From: HXMU1420-2 sp034670145 | GTDB taxonomy: Bacteria > Pseudomonadota > Alphaproteobacteria > Rhodobacterales > Rhodobacteraceae | Length of the DNA: 64,000 bases | NCBI GenBank assembly: GCA_034670145.1 | Contig: JAXMOA010000005.1 | Location: 221,123-285,122, forward strand | Direction: 5' to 3' | Shown here: positions 27,225 through 34,975 of the stretch, one piece after another | Layout of the letters: the number at the start of each line of letters is the position of its first letter | Position numbering within the stretch: the stretch's first letter is position 1 | Translations under genes and position numbers: made by a program | Notes under the pieces: generated by a model | The model's input: only the letters and a program-made list of their open reading frames with translations | Told to the model about the DNA's origin: nothing | Database searches by the model: none

Positions 27225-28094
27225 ATGCCTGACCGTCCCTTCAAAATGCCGCCGCTGGAGTGGGTGCGTGCCTTTGAGGCCGCTGCGCGCTGTGGCAGTT
27301 TCACCGCTGCCGCCGCCGAAACCGGCCTGACGCAACCGGCGGTCAGCCAACGGATCGGGCAGCTGGAAAAGCGGTTGGGCGTGGCGTTGTTTTACAGGCG
27401 TGCGCGCGCGATCGAGCTGACGGTGGAGGGAGAGGCCTGGCTGCCGCATGTGCAGAGCGCGCTGACCAATTTGCGGGACAGTTCGGAGGCTCTGTTTGGC
27501 ACGGGTCGGGGGCAGCTGACGATTTCGGCCAGCCAGTCGATGATTGATTTATGGCTGGTGCCGCGTCTGGGGGATATGGGGCGCATTGCCGAGGGGCAGA
27601 TCACCGTTCAATCCATGGTGCTGGGGGCGCATGACGCCGCCATGGATGATGTCATCCGCATCCGCTATGGCGCGGGCGACTGGCCGCATGATCACCGGGT
27701 GCAATTGTTTGATGAACAGATTGCGCCGCTGGCGGCTCCGGCGTTGCTGGGCCGTGGCGGCCATTGGAGCGACTGGCCGCGCATTGCCTGTGCCGGCCCC
27801 CGCCCCGGCTGGAACAGCTGGGCCTCGACCTTTGGTATTGCGACAACGCCGGTGCCGCATTTGCGGTTCGACACGTTCCTGTCGGCGCTGGGGGCGGCGC
27901 GGGCTGGAATGGGGGTGCTTTTGGGGTCTCTGCCGCTGTGTGCGGCAGAGCTGAGCGCAGGGCGGCTGGTGCGGTTGGACGGTCAGGTCCTGGAGCATCA
28001 CGAAAGCTATTGGGCCATCGCCAGCCAGGAGGCTGTCACGCGCATCCAATGGGACGCGCTGGTCAAAGCGCTGACCCAAGCCCCTGCGGGATGA
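27225..28094 (+). CDS. LysR-family regulator, divergent from tmpAB
   Basis: 289 residues. N-terminal winged HTH: WVRAFEAAARCGSFTAAAAE, TGLTQPAVSQRIGQLEKRLG. A periplasmic-binding-like effector domain follows (~residues 95-289). It is of the GcvA-like subgroup (PPLEWVRAFEAAAR start). Placement back-to-back with tmpA, with a 97-base intergenic region, suggests it activates tmpAB in response to the phosphonate. ATTAGA (27190-27195) and TCTAAT (27221-27226) form a distant inverted pair there, but the second arm overlaps its own start codon. Confidence 0.9.
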   Translation: MPDRPFKMPPLEWVRAFEAAARCGSFTAAAAETGLTQPAVSQRIGQLEKRLGVALFYRRARAIELTVEGEAWLPHVQSALTNLRDSSEALFGTGRGQLTISASQSMIDLWLVPRLGDMGRIAEGQITVQSMVLGAHDAAMDDVIRIRYGAGDWPHDHRVQLFDEQIAPLAAPALLGRGGHWSDWPRIACAGPRPGWNSWASTFGIATTPVPHLRFDTFLSALGAARAGMGVLLGSLPLCAAELSAGRLVRLDGQVLEHHESYWAIASQEAVTRIQWDALVKALTQAPAG

Positions 28095-28104
28095 CCCGGC
28101 GGCC

Positions 28105-28809
28105 TCAGACAGAGCGGGTCAGCCCGCCGTCGATGCGCAGGTTTTGACCGGTCATATAGCCGCCGTCCTCGGAGGCCAGCCAGGAGACCAGCGACGAGAC
28201 CTCTGCCGCGCGCCCGTAGCGGCCCAGCGGAATGCGCGCCTTGCGGTCTTCGGTTTCGGGCAGGCTGTCGATGAAGCCGGGCAGGATGTTGTTCATGCGC
28301 AGACCGTCCGGGGCGTATTTGTCGGCGAAGAGTTTGGTAAAGGCGGCCAAACCGGCGCGGAAAACGCCCGAGGTCGGGAACAGCGGATCAGGTTCAAAGG
28401 CGGCAAAGGTCGAGATATTGATGATCGCCCCTGCCCCCTGCGCCTGCATCACCGGCGTGACCAGCCGGGTTGGGCGGATCACGTTCATCAGGTAGTATTC
28501 CATCCCCTTGTGCCAATCCTCATCCGAAATCTCCAGCACCGGACCCTTGGGGCCATGGCCGGCAGAGTTGACCAGAACGTCGATCCGGCCCCAGCGGTCA
28601 GTCGCGCCCTGAACCAGCGCGGCCAATGCCTCGCCATCCAGATTGGAGCCGGTGATGCCAAAACCGCCGAGTTCGACGCCCAGCGCCTCGCCCTTGCCGG
28701 AGGATGACAGAATTGCGACCTTGAAACCGTCCTGGGCCAGTTTGCGGGCCGCATCCGCGCCCATGCCGCTGCCGCCTGCTGTTACCAACGCTACTTTTTC
28801 TACTGTCAT
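28105..28809 (-). CDS. SDR-family oxidoreductase with non-canonical active site
   Basis: 234 residues. Cofactor motif ALVTAGGSGMGADAARKLA (Gly-rich, near residue 12) and VLVNSAGHG are intact. Where classical SDRs have Tyr-x3-Lys, this protein has PTSGVFRAGLAAFTK, so the tyrosine is Ser (or Thr) and the lysine is Arg. The preceding INISTFAAFEPDP keeps Ser. Divergent SDRs with an S..R pattern exist, so it may be an active member of that branch or a binding protein. It is convergent with the tmp LysR gene and divergent from the next LysR gene, its likely regulator. Confidence 0.85.
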   Translation of the reverse strand: MTVEKVALVTAGGSGMGADAARKLAQDGFKVAILSSSGKGEALGVELGGFGITGSNLDGEALAALVQGATDRWGRIDVLVNSAGHGPKGPVLEISDEDWHKGMEYYLMNVIRPTRLVTPVMQAQGAGAIINISTFAAFEPDPLFPTSGVFRAGLAAFTKLFADKYAPDGLRMNNILPGFIDSLPETEDRKARIPLGRYGRAAEVSSLVSWLASEDGGYMTGQNLRIDGGLTRSV

Positions 28810-28888
28810 GATGTCTCATCCTCTATCAACAGCCTGAAAATATTATATACTAGGTTCGATTGCGACTGAAATTTGATGTTGTCTGGCA

Positions 28889-28901
28889 ATAGAAATACTA
28901 T
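28889..28901. promoter_or_regulatory. Candidate LysR box between SDR and LysR genes
   Basis: ATAG-AAATA-CTAT, a 13-bp interrupted palindrome with the T-N11-A character of LysR boxes, lies 7 bases upstream of the LysR start in the 98-base divergent gap. Tentative. Confidence 0.35.
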
Positions 28902-28907
28902 CGTGAA

Positions 28908-29786
28908 ATGACGGACCTGCCCCCGCTGAACAGTTTGCGTGCCTTTGATGCGGCCGGTCGGCGGCTGAGTTTTCGCGCGGCGGCGGATGAGTTGGGCGTC
29001 ACCCAAGGCGCCGTGGCGCAGCATGTGCGCCAGTTGGAGGCCCATCTGGACCTGGCCCTGTTCGAACGGGTGCCAAAGGGTTTGCGTTTTACATCCGCCG
29101 GGCGCAGTTACCATGCCCGGATCGCCGAGGTTTTTGCCGGGCTGCGCGCCGCGACGGCCGAGTTGAGACCAGAGCCGGACAAGGTTTTGATCAGTGTCAC
29201 GCCCTCTTTTGCCGCAAAATGGCTGATCCCGAATTTGCCGAAATTTACAGAGACTTATCCGAGTATTGATTTGCGGATTCTGGCGACCGAGAAAGTGTCG
29301 AGTTTCCACAGTGACGGGATTGATCTGGCCGTGCGCCAGGGATCGCCGCCGTTTGGTGCGGCGTTGCAGGCGTCGCGGTTGTTCAAACATGAGGTCGTTG
29401 CCGTCGCCGCGCCTCAGCTGGCCCCGGGCGCGGCGGGGCGGTCGGGGGTTGAGGCGCTGTCGGCACTGGCAAAGATCCATGACACCCATGACCTGTGGCC
29501 CAGGTATATGGCGCAGGCTGGCGTAGAGGAGCGTTCGCCACGGGGTCTGCGCCTGAGCCAGACGGCGCTTGCGGTTGATGCGGCGATTGCGGGACAGGGT
29601 GTCGCTCTGGTCAGTCGGTTTCTGGTCGCGAGTGATCTGGCGGCGGGGCGGCTGGTGGAGATTGGCCCGCCCTGGGATGCGGGTGAAAACGATTTTTACC
29701 TGCTGGTGGCCCGTGCGGCCAGGAACAAGGCCTCGGTTTTGAATGTGGCGGAGTGGTTCAAAACCTGTGCCGGGGCCGCCCCCTGA
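28908..29786 (+). CDS. LysR-family (GcvA-like) regulator, divergent from SDR
   Basis: 292 residues. The GcvA-type N-terminus is PPLNSLRAFDAAGRRLSFRA followed by AADELGVTQGAVAQHVRQLE (winged HTH). The effector domain contains FAAKWLIPNLPKFTETYPSI and DGIDLAVRQGSPP, both typical of this subgroup. It is transcribed away from the SDR gene and probably controls it and itself. The effector is unknown. Confidence 0.9.
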   Translation: MTDLPPLNSLRAFDAAGRRLSFRAAADELGVTQGAVAQHVRQLEAHLDLALFERVPKGLRFTSAGRSYHARIAEVFAGLRAATAELRPEPDKVLISVTPSFAAKWLIPNLPKFTETYPSIDLRILATEKVSSFHSDGIDLAVRQGSPPFGAALQASRLFKHEVVAVAAPQLAPGAAGRSGVEALSALAKIHDTHDLWPRYMAQAGVEERSPRGLRLSQTALAVDAAIAGQGVALVSRFLVASDLAAGRLVEIGPPWDAGENDFYLLVARAARNKASVLNVAEWFKTCAGAAP

Positions 29787-29924
29787 ACCGCCGCCGGGGC
29801 CCGTGCCGGATGGGCCGGAGGCGGGCCGCGTGGTGGGCGCGTGGTGCGCGCGGTCGAAAGTGATCCATAACCGGGGCGCTCGCGTATCTCATTCAAGGGG
29901 CTGCTGACAGATCAGACAGGTGGG

Positions 29925-31445
29925 GTGGGCTTGCAAGTCGTTTGGTTCAAACGGGATTTACGTGTGGCGGATCACCGGGCCCTGGCGCGTGCTGCCGTGG
30001 CCGGTCCGGTTCTGCCGCTGTATGTTGTTGAGCCGGCCCTGTGGCAGCAACCGGATGCATCCTTGCGGCAATGGGCGTTTGTGGCGGAAACGCTGGCCGA
30101 GCTGCGCGATGACCTTGGGCGATTGGGTCAGCCGTTGGTGGTGCGGGTCGGCGCGGTGGTGGATGTGCTGGCCGAGCTGAAGCGACGCGGGGCCTTGCAG
30201 GGGCTGTGGTCTCATGAAGAAACCGGAAACGACTGGACCTACCGGCGGGACCGGCAGGTCGCTGCGTGGTGCCGCGCCGAGGGTGTGCCATGGCAGGAGG
30301 TTCAGAACCACGGGGTCTGGCGCGGGATCACGTCCCGGGATGGCTGGGCCGGCCGCTGGGACAAGGTAATGGCGCAACCGGTGGCGCCCGCGCCCCGGCT
30401 GCCCCCTGTGGAGATCGACTGTGGGCAAATCCCCACGGCGCGGGATCTGGATCTGCAACCGGACCCTTGCGCGTCTCGGCAGCCCGGAGGCCGCCGGGCC
30501 GGTGTGGAGCGTCTGGACAGCTTTCTGACGTCGCGGGGCGAGCACTATCAACGGGCGATGTCGAGCCCGCTGGACGGCGCGAGGGCCTGTTCGCGGCTAT
30601 CGCCCTATCTGGCATGGGGGGCGCTGTCGGTCCGCGAGGTCGCACAGGCCAATGCAGCACGGCAGCGCGATTTGCCGCCCCAGGCCAAAAGCTGGCGAAA
30701 ATCGCTTGGGTCGTTTTCAGGGCGATTGCATTGGCATTGTCATTTCATTCAAAAGCTCGAAGACGAGCCGCGGATTGAATTTGAGAACCTGCATCGGCTG
30801 TATGACGGGCTGCGTCCGCAGGTGTCGGATGCGATGTTGCTGGCGGCCTGGTCCAGGGGCGAGACGGGCTATCCGTTTCTGGATGCCTGTATGCGGTGCT
30901 TGCACGCGACCGGCTGGCTGAATTTCAGAATGCGGGCCATGGTGATGGCGATTGCCGCCTATCATCTGTGGCAGGACTGGCGCGCGCCAGGGCTGCATCT
31001 GGCGCGGATGTTTGTCGATTATGAGCCCGGCATCCACTGGAGCCAGGTTCAGATGCAATCGGGCACCACCGGGATCAATACGGTGCGGATCTATAATCCG
31101 GTGAAGCAAGGGTTTGATCAGGATCCGCATGGCGTCTTTGTCCGCCGCTGGTTGCCGGAACTGTCGGAGGTGGCGGATCAGCATCTGCACGCGCCCTGGG
31201 AGGCGGACAACGCGCAGGCGGTGATCGGGCATCGGTATCCGGCGCGCGTCTTTGACCATATGCAGGCCGCCAGATTGGCGCGGGAAAGGGTTTGGGCCAT
31301 CCGGCGGGGTGCCGATTTCCGCGAACAGGCGCAGGCCATTGTTGTCAAACATGCAAGCCGCAAAGCCGGGCATTCCACCCGACGAAAACGCGCCACGCCC
31401 AATGACCCGGCCCAATTGAGCCTGCCGTTTGGAGAGGCCAAATGA
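29925..31445 (+). CDS. Photolyase/cryptochrome family protein (full length)
   Basis: 506 residues from GTG 29925; TTG 29931 is an alternative. An N-terminal alpha/beta antenna domain (VVWFKRDLRVADHRALARAA, residues ~4-140) is followed by the helical FAD-binding domain (~200-480). The latter has SRLSPYLAWGALSVREVAQA, SFSGRLHWHCHFIQKLEDE, GETGYPFLDACMRCLHATGW, FVDYEPGIHWSQVQMQSGT and RIYNPVKQGFDQDPHG. It should use blue light for DNA repair or signalling. It differs from the housekeeping class I CPD photolyase as I recall it, so repair specificity is open. It is first of a four-gene operon, and its TGA overlaps the ATG of the DUF2256 gene. Confidence 0.88.
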   Translation: MGLQVVWFKRDLRVADHRALARAAVAGPVLPLYVVEPALWQQPDASLRQWAFVAETLAELRDDLGRLGQPLVVRVGAVVDVLAELKRRGALQGLWSHEETGNDWTYRRDRQVAAWCRAEGVPWQEVQNHGVWRGITSRDGWAGRWDKVMAQPVAPAPRLPPVEIDCGQIPTARDLDLQPDPCASRQPGGRRAGVERLDSFLTSRGEHYQRAMSSPLDGARACSRLSPYLAWGALSVREVAQANAARQRDLPPQAKSWRKSLGSFSGRLHWHCHFIQKLEDEPRIEFENLHRLYDGLRPQVSDAMLLAAWSRGETGYPFLDACMRCLHATGWLNFRMRAMVMAIAAYHLWQDWRAPGLHLARMFVDYEPGIHWSQVQMQSGTTGINTVRIYNPVKQGFDQDPHGVFVRRWLPELSEVADQHLHAPWEADNAQAVIGHRYPARVFDHMQAARLARERVWAIRRGADFREQAQAIVVKHASRKAGHSTRRKRATPNDPAQLSLPFGEAK

Positions 31446-31579
31446 AGATGCGCAAAAAATCCCAATTGCCCCGGAAGATCTGCCCGGTGTGTCAGCGCCC
31501 TTTTGTCTGGCGCAAGAAATGGGAAAAGGTCTGGCCAGAGGTGATCTATTGCTCCAAACGATGCCGGGCTGGCGGATGA
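31442..31579 (+). CDS. DUF2256 zinc-ribbon-like mini-protein
   Basis: 45 residues, very basic, with four cysteines arranged as CPVCQRPF...YCSKRC, a likely zinc ribbon/knuckle. The conserved core FVWRKKWEKVWPEV, then IYCSKRCR, is typical of DUF2256, which is habitually found beside photolyase/cryptochrome genes. It overlaps both neighbours by ATGA (31442-31445 and 31576-31579), indicating tight translational coupling. A DNA-binding or light-repair accessory role is inferred from context only. Confidence 0.88.
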   Translation: MKMRKKSQLPRKICPVCQRPFVWRKKWEKVWPEVIYCSKRCRAGG

Positions 31580-32808
31580 CGGATCCGTTTCCGGAATTTG
31601 ACGCGCCTGACGAATGGGTCCGGTTTGACCCGACGCGGGCGGCGGGCCAAAGGCGATTGGAGCAGTTCGTGGCGCGCTGCGGGCGTCACTATGCCAGCAC
31701 CCGAAACGCCGACCTGGGCCCTGCCCGGCGCAGCAATGTCTCGGGCTTGTCGCCCTGGCTGCGGCATCGTTTGGTGACAGAGCAAGAGGTTCTGACCCGG
31801 GTTTTATCCGCGCATAGTGCCGCCGCTGCGGAAAAGTTCATCCAAGAGGTGTTTTGGCGGACCTATTTCAAGGGGTGGCTGGAACAGCATCCGGGCGTCT
31901 GGGCCGGTTATCAAACGGGCCTTGTGAGGGCGCTCCACCTGCTGGAGAGCAATGCCAGCCTGCGCGCGGATTATCGCGATGCCCTATGCGGCAATACCGG
32001 GTTCGCGTGTTTTGATCATTGGGCCAAAGAGTTGGTTTCAAACGGCTATCTGCACAATCACGCGCGGATGTGGATGGCCTCGATCTGGATTTTCACGCTG
32101 CGCCTGCCCTGGGAGCTGGGCGCGGATTTCTTTCTGCGTCATCTGCTGGACGGGGATCCGGCCTCTAACACGCTGAGCTGGCGCTGGGTGGCCGGGTTGC
32201 ATACCAAGGGCAAGACCTATCTGGCGCGGCCTGACAATATCGCCAGATACACAGAAGGCCGGTTTCGGCCCACGGGTTTGGCGACCGTGGCAGAGCCTTT
32301 GATCGAGACCGCTGTTTATCCGCGTGTCCCGCTGCCTCTACCACAGGAAACCATTAGCGCGCCTTACCTGTTGCTTTTGACTGAAGAGGATCTTGCGCCA
32401 GCAGATCTGTTTTCGGCGCCGCCTGCCGGGGTCATGGGCCTGTTGGCGACCTCTGGGCGGTCCCCGCAACCGATGGGATCGGCTGCTTCGGCGTTTGCAC
32501 GGGGCGCAGTGGACCATGCGCTGGAGCGCTTTGGGGTATGTGCGACAACAGCGGATGACTGGAGCGATGCCATGGTTGAGGCGGCGGGTCGATGCGGGGT
32601 CAAAGCGATTGCAACCCCCTATGCCCCCGTCGGTCCGGCGCGGGCCCGTCTGGACCGGGCAGAGCCAAAACTGGAGGCCGCTGGCATCCGTCTTTGCCGT
32701 GTCATGCGCCCCTATGATGCGCAAGCCTGGCCCTATGCCAAGGCGGGGTTCTTTGCGCTGCGCAAAAAGATACCGACCCTTCTGCGCGGCCTGAATTTAA
32801 CGGGCTGA
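31576..32808 (+). CDS. FAD-binding photolyase-domain protein lacking the N-terminal antenna domain
   Basis: 410 residues starting at the ATGA overlap with DUF2256. It opens directly into the photolyase FAD-binding region: SGLSPWLRHRLVTEQEVL, KFIQEVFWRTYFKGWLEQ, GNTGFACFDHWAKELVSNGY, LHNHARMWMASIWIFTL, HLLDGDPASNTLSWRWVAG, RPDNIARYTEGRF (residues ~50-270). The usual N-terminal alpha/beta domain is absent. After residue ~300 a ~110-residue domain with alternating strands and helices follows (PYLLLLTEEDLAPADLF; AEPKLEAAGIRLCRVMRPYD; AGFFALRKKIPTLL). It recalls an antenna domain relocated to the C-terminus. Light-dependent repair or sensing is likely; the exact role is unknown. Confidence 0.82.
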   Translation: MTDPFPEFDAPDEWVRFDPTRAAGQRRLEQFVARCGRHYASTRNADLGPARRSNVSGLSPWLRHRLVTEQEVLTRVLSAHSAAAAEKFIQEVFWRTYFKGWLEQHPGVWAGYQTGLVRALHLLESNASLRADYRDALCGNTGFACFDHWAKELVSNGYLHNHARMWMASIWIFTLRLPWELGADFFLRHLLDGDPASNTLSWRWVAGLHTKGKTYLARPDNIARYTEGRFRPTGLATVAEPLIETAVYPRVPLPLPQETISAPYLLLLTEEDLAPADLFSAPPAGVMGLLATSGRSPQPMGSAASAFARGAVDHALERFGVCATTADDWSDAMVEAAGRCGVKAIATPYAPVGPARARLDRAEPKLEAAGIRLCRVMRPYDAQAWPYAKAGFFALRKKIPTLLRGLNLTG

Positions 32809-32835
32809 TCGCCCCTTTGAAAAAGAAGAGACGCC

Positions 32836-34329
32836 TTGCCCACAGCTGCAATTTTATTGCCACATCAATTGTTTGCCGATCATCCGGCATTGGGGGATCA
32901 GCCTGACAAGGTCGTTCTTTTTGAGGACCCTCTGTTCTTTGGTGACCCGCAGTACCCCGCACGGATGCACCGGCAAAAGCTGTGGCTGCACCGGGCCAGC
33001 ATGGGGCGGTATCAACAGGGCCTGCGTGCGAAGGGCGTCGATGCCGCTATTTTCGCCTATGACCGGCGGGCGGATGCCTGTTTGCGCCTGTTTCAACAGC
33101 TGGCGGCTGAGGGGATCACTGTGGCTGTCATGGCCGATCCGGTGGATGACATTGCGCATCGGCGCCTGCGCCGGGCTGCCGGTGCGACGGGGATCAGGTT
33201 GGATATGCGCCCATCCCCCGGCTTTTTGAACACCAGCGATGACAATCAAGGGTGGTCCAGCGGGCGCAAGCGGTGGTCGATGGCCGAGTTTTACAAATTC
33301 CAGCGCAGGCGGCTGGATGTCTTGATGGAGGGGGACCAGCCCAGGGGCGGGCAGTGGAGCCTTGATGCAGACAATCGCAAGAAGGTGCCAAAGGCGCTGC
33401 TGGATCGCCTGCCCTGGATGGATTGGCCGGCCCATGATCAGATTGATCGCGCGGCGCGGGACAGTGTCCTGGCCGATTTTCCAGAGGCCATCGGCCAGTT
33501 GGACAATCTCTGGTATCCGACGTCTCATGACGCGGCCGCGCAGTGGTTTTCGCAGTTTCTGGAGAGACGGTTTGACCGGTTCGGGGACTATGAGGATGCC
33601 ATTGTCGCGGGCGAAAGCTGGCTTTGGCATGCGGTGCTGACCCCGGCATTGAACATCGGGTTGCTGACGCCCCGGCAGGTCCTGGATGCGACGCTGGAAC
33701 ATGCAGAGCGCAAGGACATCCCGCTGAACTCGGTCGAGGGGTTTGTGCGCCAGATCATCGGCTGGCGTGAATTCATGCGGGCCACATACGAAGACCTGGG
33801 CGTCCGGATGCGCAGCAGCAACCATTGGGCGCATCATCGTCCCATGCCGTCGGCCTTTTATGACGCGACGACGGGCATTGAGCCGCTGGACGAGACCATC
33901 CGGCGGGTTTTGGAGACCGGCTATTGCCATCATATTGAGCGGCTGATGGTTATTGGCGGGTTCATGTTCCTGTGCGAAATCGAACCGGAGGATGTCTATC
34001 GCTGGTTCATGGAGATGTTCGTTGACAGTTACGATTGGGTGATGGTGCCCAACGTCTATGCGATGAGCCAGCATGCGGATGGCGGACTGATCACGACCAA
34101 GCCTTATTTTTCGGGTTCGAACTACATTCGCAAAATGAGCCATTGGGGCAAAGGGCCCTGGGCGGATGTTTGGGACGGGTTGTATTGGCGGTTCATCTTC
34201 AAGCATTCCGATGCGCTGTCGCAAAACCCGCGCTGGGCCATGATGTGCCGGAGTGCCGCGCGCATGACGCCCGAGACCCGGGCAAAACATCTGAGGACGG
34301 CTGAAACCTTTCTTGCGCAGTTGAAATGA
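32836..34329 (+). CDS. FeS-BCP/PhrB-like photolyase family protein without Fe-S cysteines
   Basis: 497 residues from a TTG start at 32836 with AGAAGAG upstream; no ATG is available. The family pattern of prokaryotic (6-4) photolyases/CryB is clear: ILLPHQLFADHPAL, KLWLHRASMGRYQQGL, GRKRWSMAEFYKFQRRRLDV, MEGDQPRGGQWSLDADNRKK, GFVRQIIGWREFMRATY, YCHHIERLMVIGGFMFLCEI, YAMSQHADGGLITTKPYFSG. In iron-sulfur members a CxxC and a further Cys follow the YI.KM motif. Here the stretch is YIRKMSHWGKGPWADVWDGL, so the cluster ligands are missing. It should bind FAD and use light; Fe-S loss may alter its specificity. Confidence 0.86.
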   Translation: MPTAAILLPHQLFADHPALGDQPDKVVLFEDPLFFGDPQYPARMHRQKLWLHRASMGRYQQGLRAKGVDAAIFAYDRRADACLRLFQQLAAEGITVAVMADPVDDIAHRRLRRAAGATGIRLDMRPSPGFLNTSDDNQGWSSGRKRWSMAEFYKFQRRRLDVLMEGDQPRGGQWSLDADNRKKVPKALLDRLPWMDWPAHDQIDRAARDSVLADFPEAIGQLDNLWYPTSHDAAAQWFSQFLERRFDRFGDYEDAIVAGESWLWHAVLTPALNIGLLTPRQVLDATLEHAERKDIPLNSVEGFVRQIIGWREFMRATYEDLGVRMRSSNHWAHHRPMPSAFYDATTGIEPLDETIRRVLETGYCHHIERLMVIGGFMFLCEIEPEDVYRWFMEMFVDSYDWVMVPNVYAMSQHADGGLITTKPYFSGSNYIRKMSHWGKGPWADVWDGLYWRFIFKHSDALSQNPRWAMMCRSAARMTPETRAKHLRTAETFLAQLK

Positions 34330-34396
34330 GCGGGCGCGCGTGGTGTCGTCGCGGTTGCCGGATACCGCCCGGATGCCGCAACAGGAAAGGCCCGCG

Positions 34397-34912
34397 ATGC
34401 ACATGCTGACATCTGCCCCCGTGCTGACCACCCAACGGCTGGTGTTACGTGGCCCCGAACAGGGGGATCTGCCCAGCTTCACCCGGTTCATGACCAGCGC
34501 CCCGTCCATGGTCGCTTTGGAAGAGACAGTGAGCGAGGAGCAGGCCTGGTTCGGGTTTCTGGCGGGCATTGGGCACTGGCACGGCTTTGGCTTTTTTATG
34601 GTTGTTGAAAAGCAGACGGGGCATCCTGTGGGGCGCGTGGGTTTGATCCGGCATTCCAATTGGCCCGAGACAGAGCTGGCCTGGCATCTGTTCGAGGGGG
34701 CCGAGGGCAAAGGGTTTGCGACCGAAGCCGGGATGGCTGTCAGGACATGGGCCCGCGAGGATCTGGGGCTGGGTCGGCTGCACAGCTACATTGACCGGAC
34801 AAATGTGCGGTCGCAGGCCGTGGCGCGGCGGCTGGGCGCGACCACGGACGGAACGCAGGCCCCGCATGAACCAGAGGCAGAGGTCTGGGTGCACGACATG
34901 GGCGGCCAATGA
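34397..34912 (+). CDS. GNAT-family N-acetyltransferase (RimJ/RimL-like)
   Basis: 171 residues from ATG 34397 (AGGAAAGG upstream; earlier in-frame ATGs at 34340 and 34373 are less likely). The N-terminal TTQRLVLRGPEQGDLPSFTR is typical of the Acetyltransf_3 subgroup. The acetyl-CoA loop is represented by GAEGKGFATEAG (Q/R-x-x-G-x-G/A region), followed by YIDRTNVRSQAVARRLGA. It transfers acetyl from acetyl-CoA to an amine, possibly a protein N-terminus or small molecule. No partner gene is evident. Confidence 0.88.
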   Translation: MHMLTSAPVLTTQRLVLRGPEQGDLPSFTRFMTSAPSMVALEETVSEEQAWFGFLAGIGHWHGFGFFMVVEKQTGHPVGRVGLIRHSNWPETELAWHLFEGAEGKGFATEAGMAVRTWAREDLGLGRLHSYIDRTNVRSQAVARRLGATTDGTQAPHEPEAEVWVHDMGGQ

Positions 34913-34975
34913 GGGCCAAACGGCGCGCGATGGGCCGGTCAGCGGCCCGTTTCAGGCTGGTCTGTTAGGGTCGTT

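Noticed and set aside
25351..34584. An approximately 18-bp string (GGCATTGGGCACTGGCAC) shared by the repeat near 25.35 kb and the GNAT gene near 34.57 kb
   Set aside because: Low-complexity coincidence; no flanking similarity.
32854..34710. 618-residue minus-strand frame
   Set aside because: Antisense shadow of the photolyase gene; no recognisable motif.
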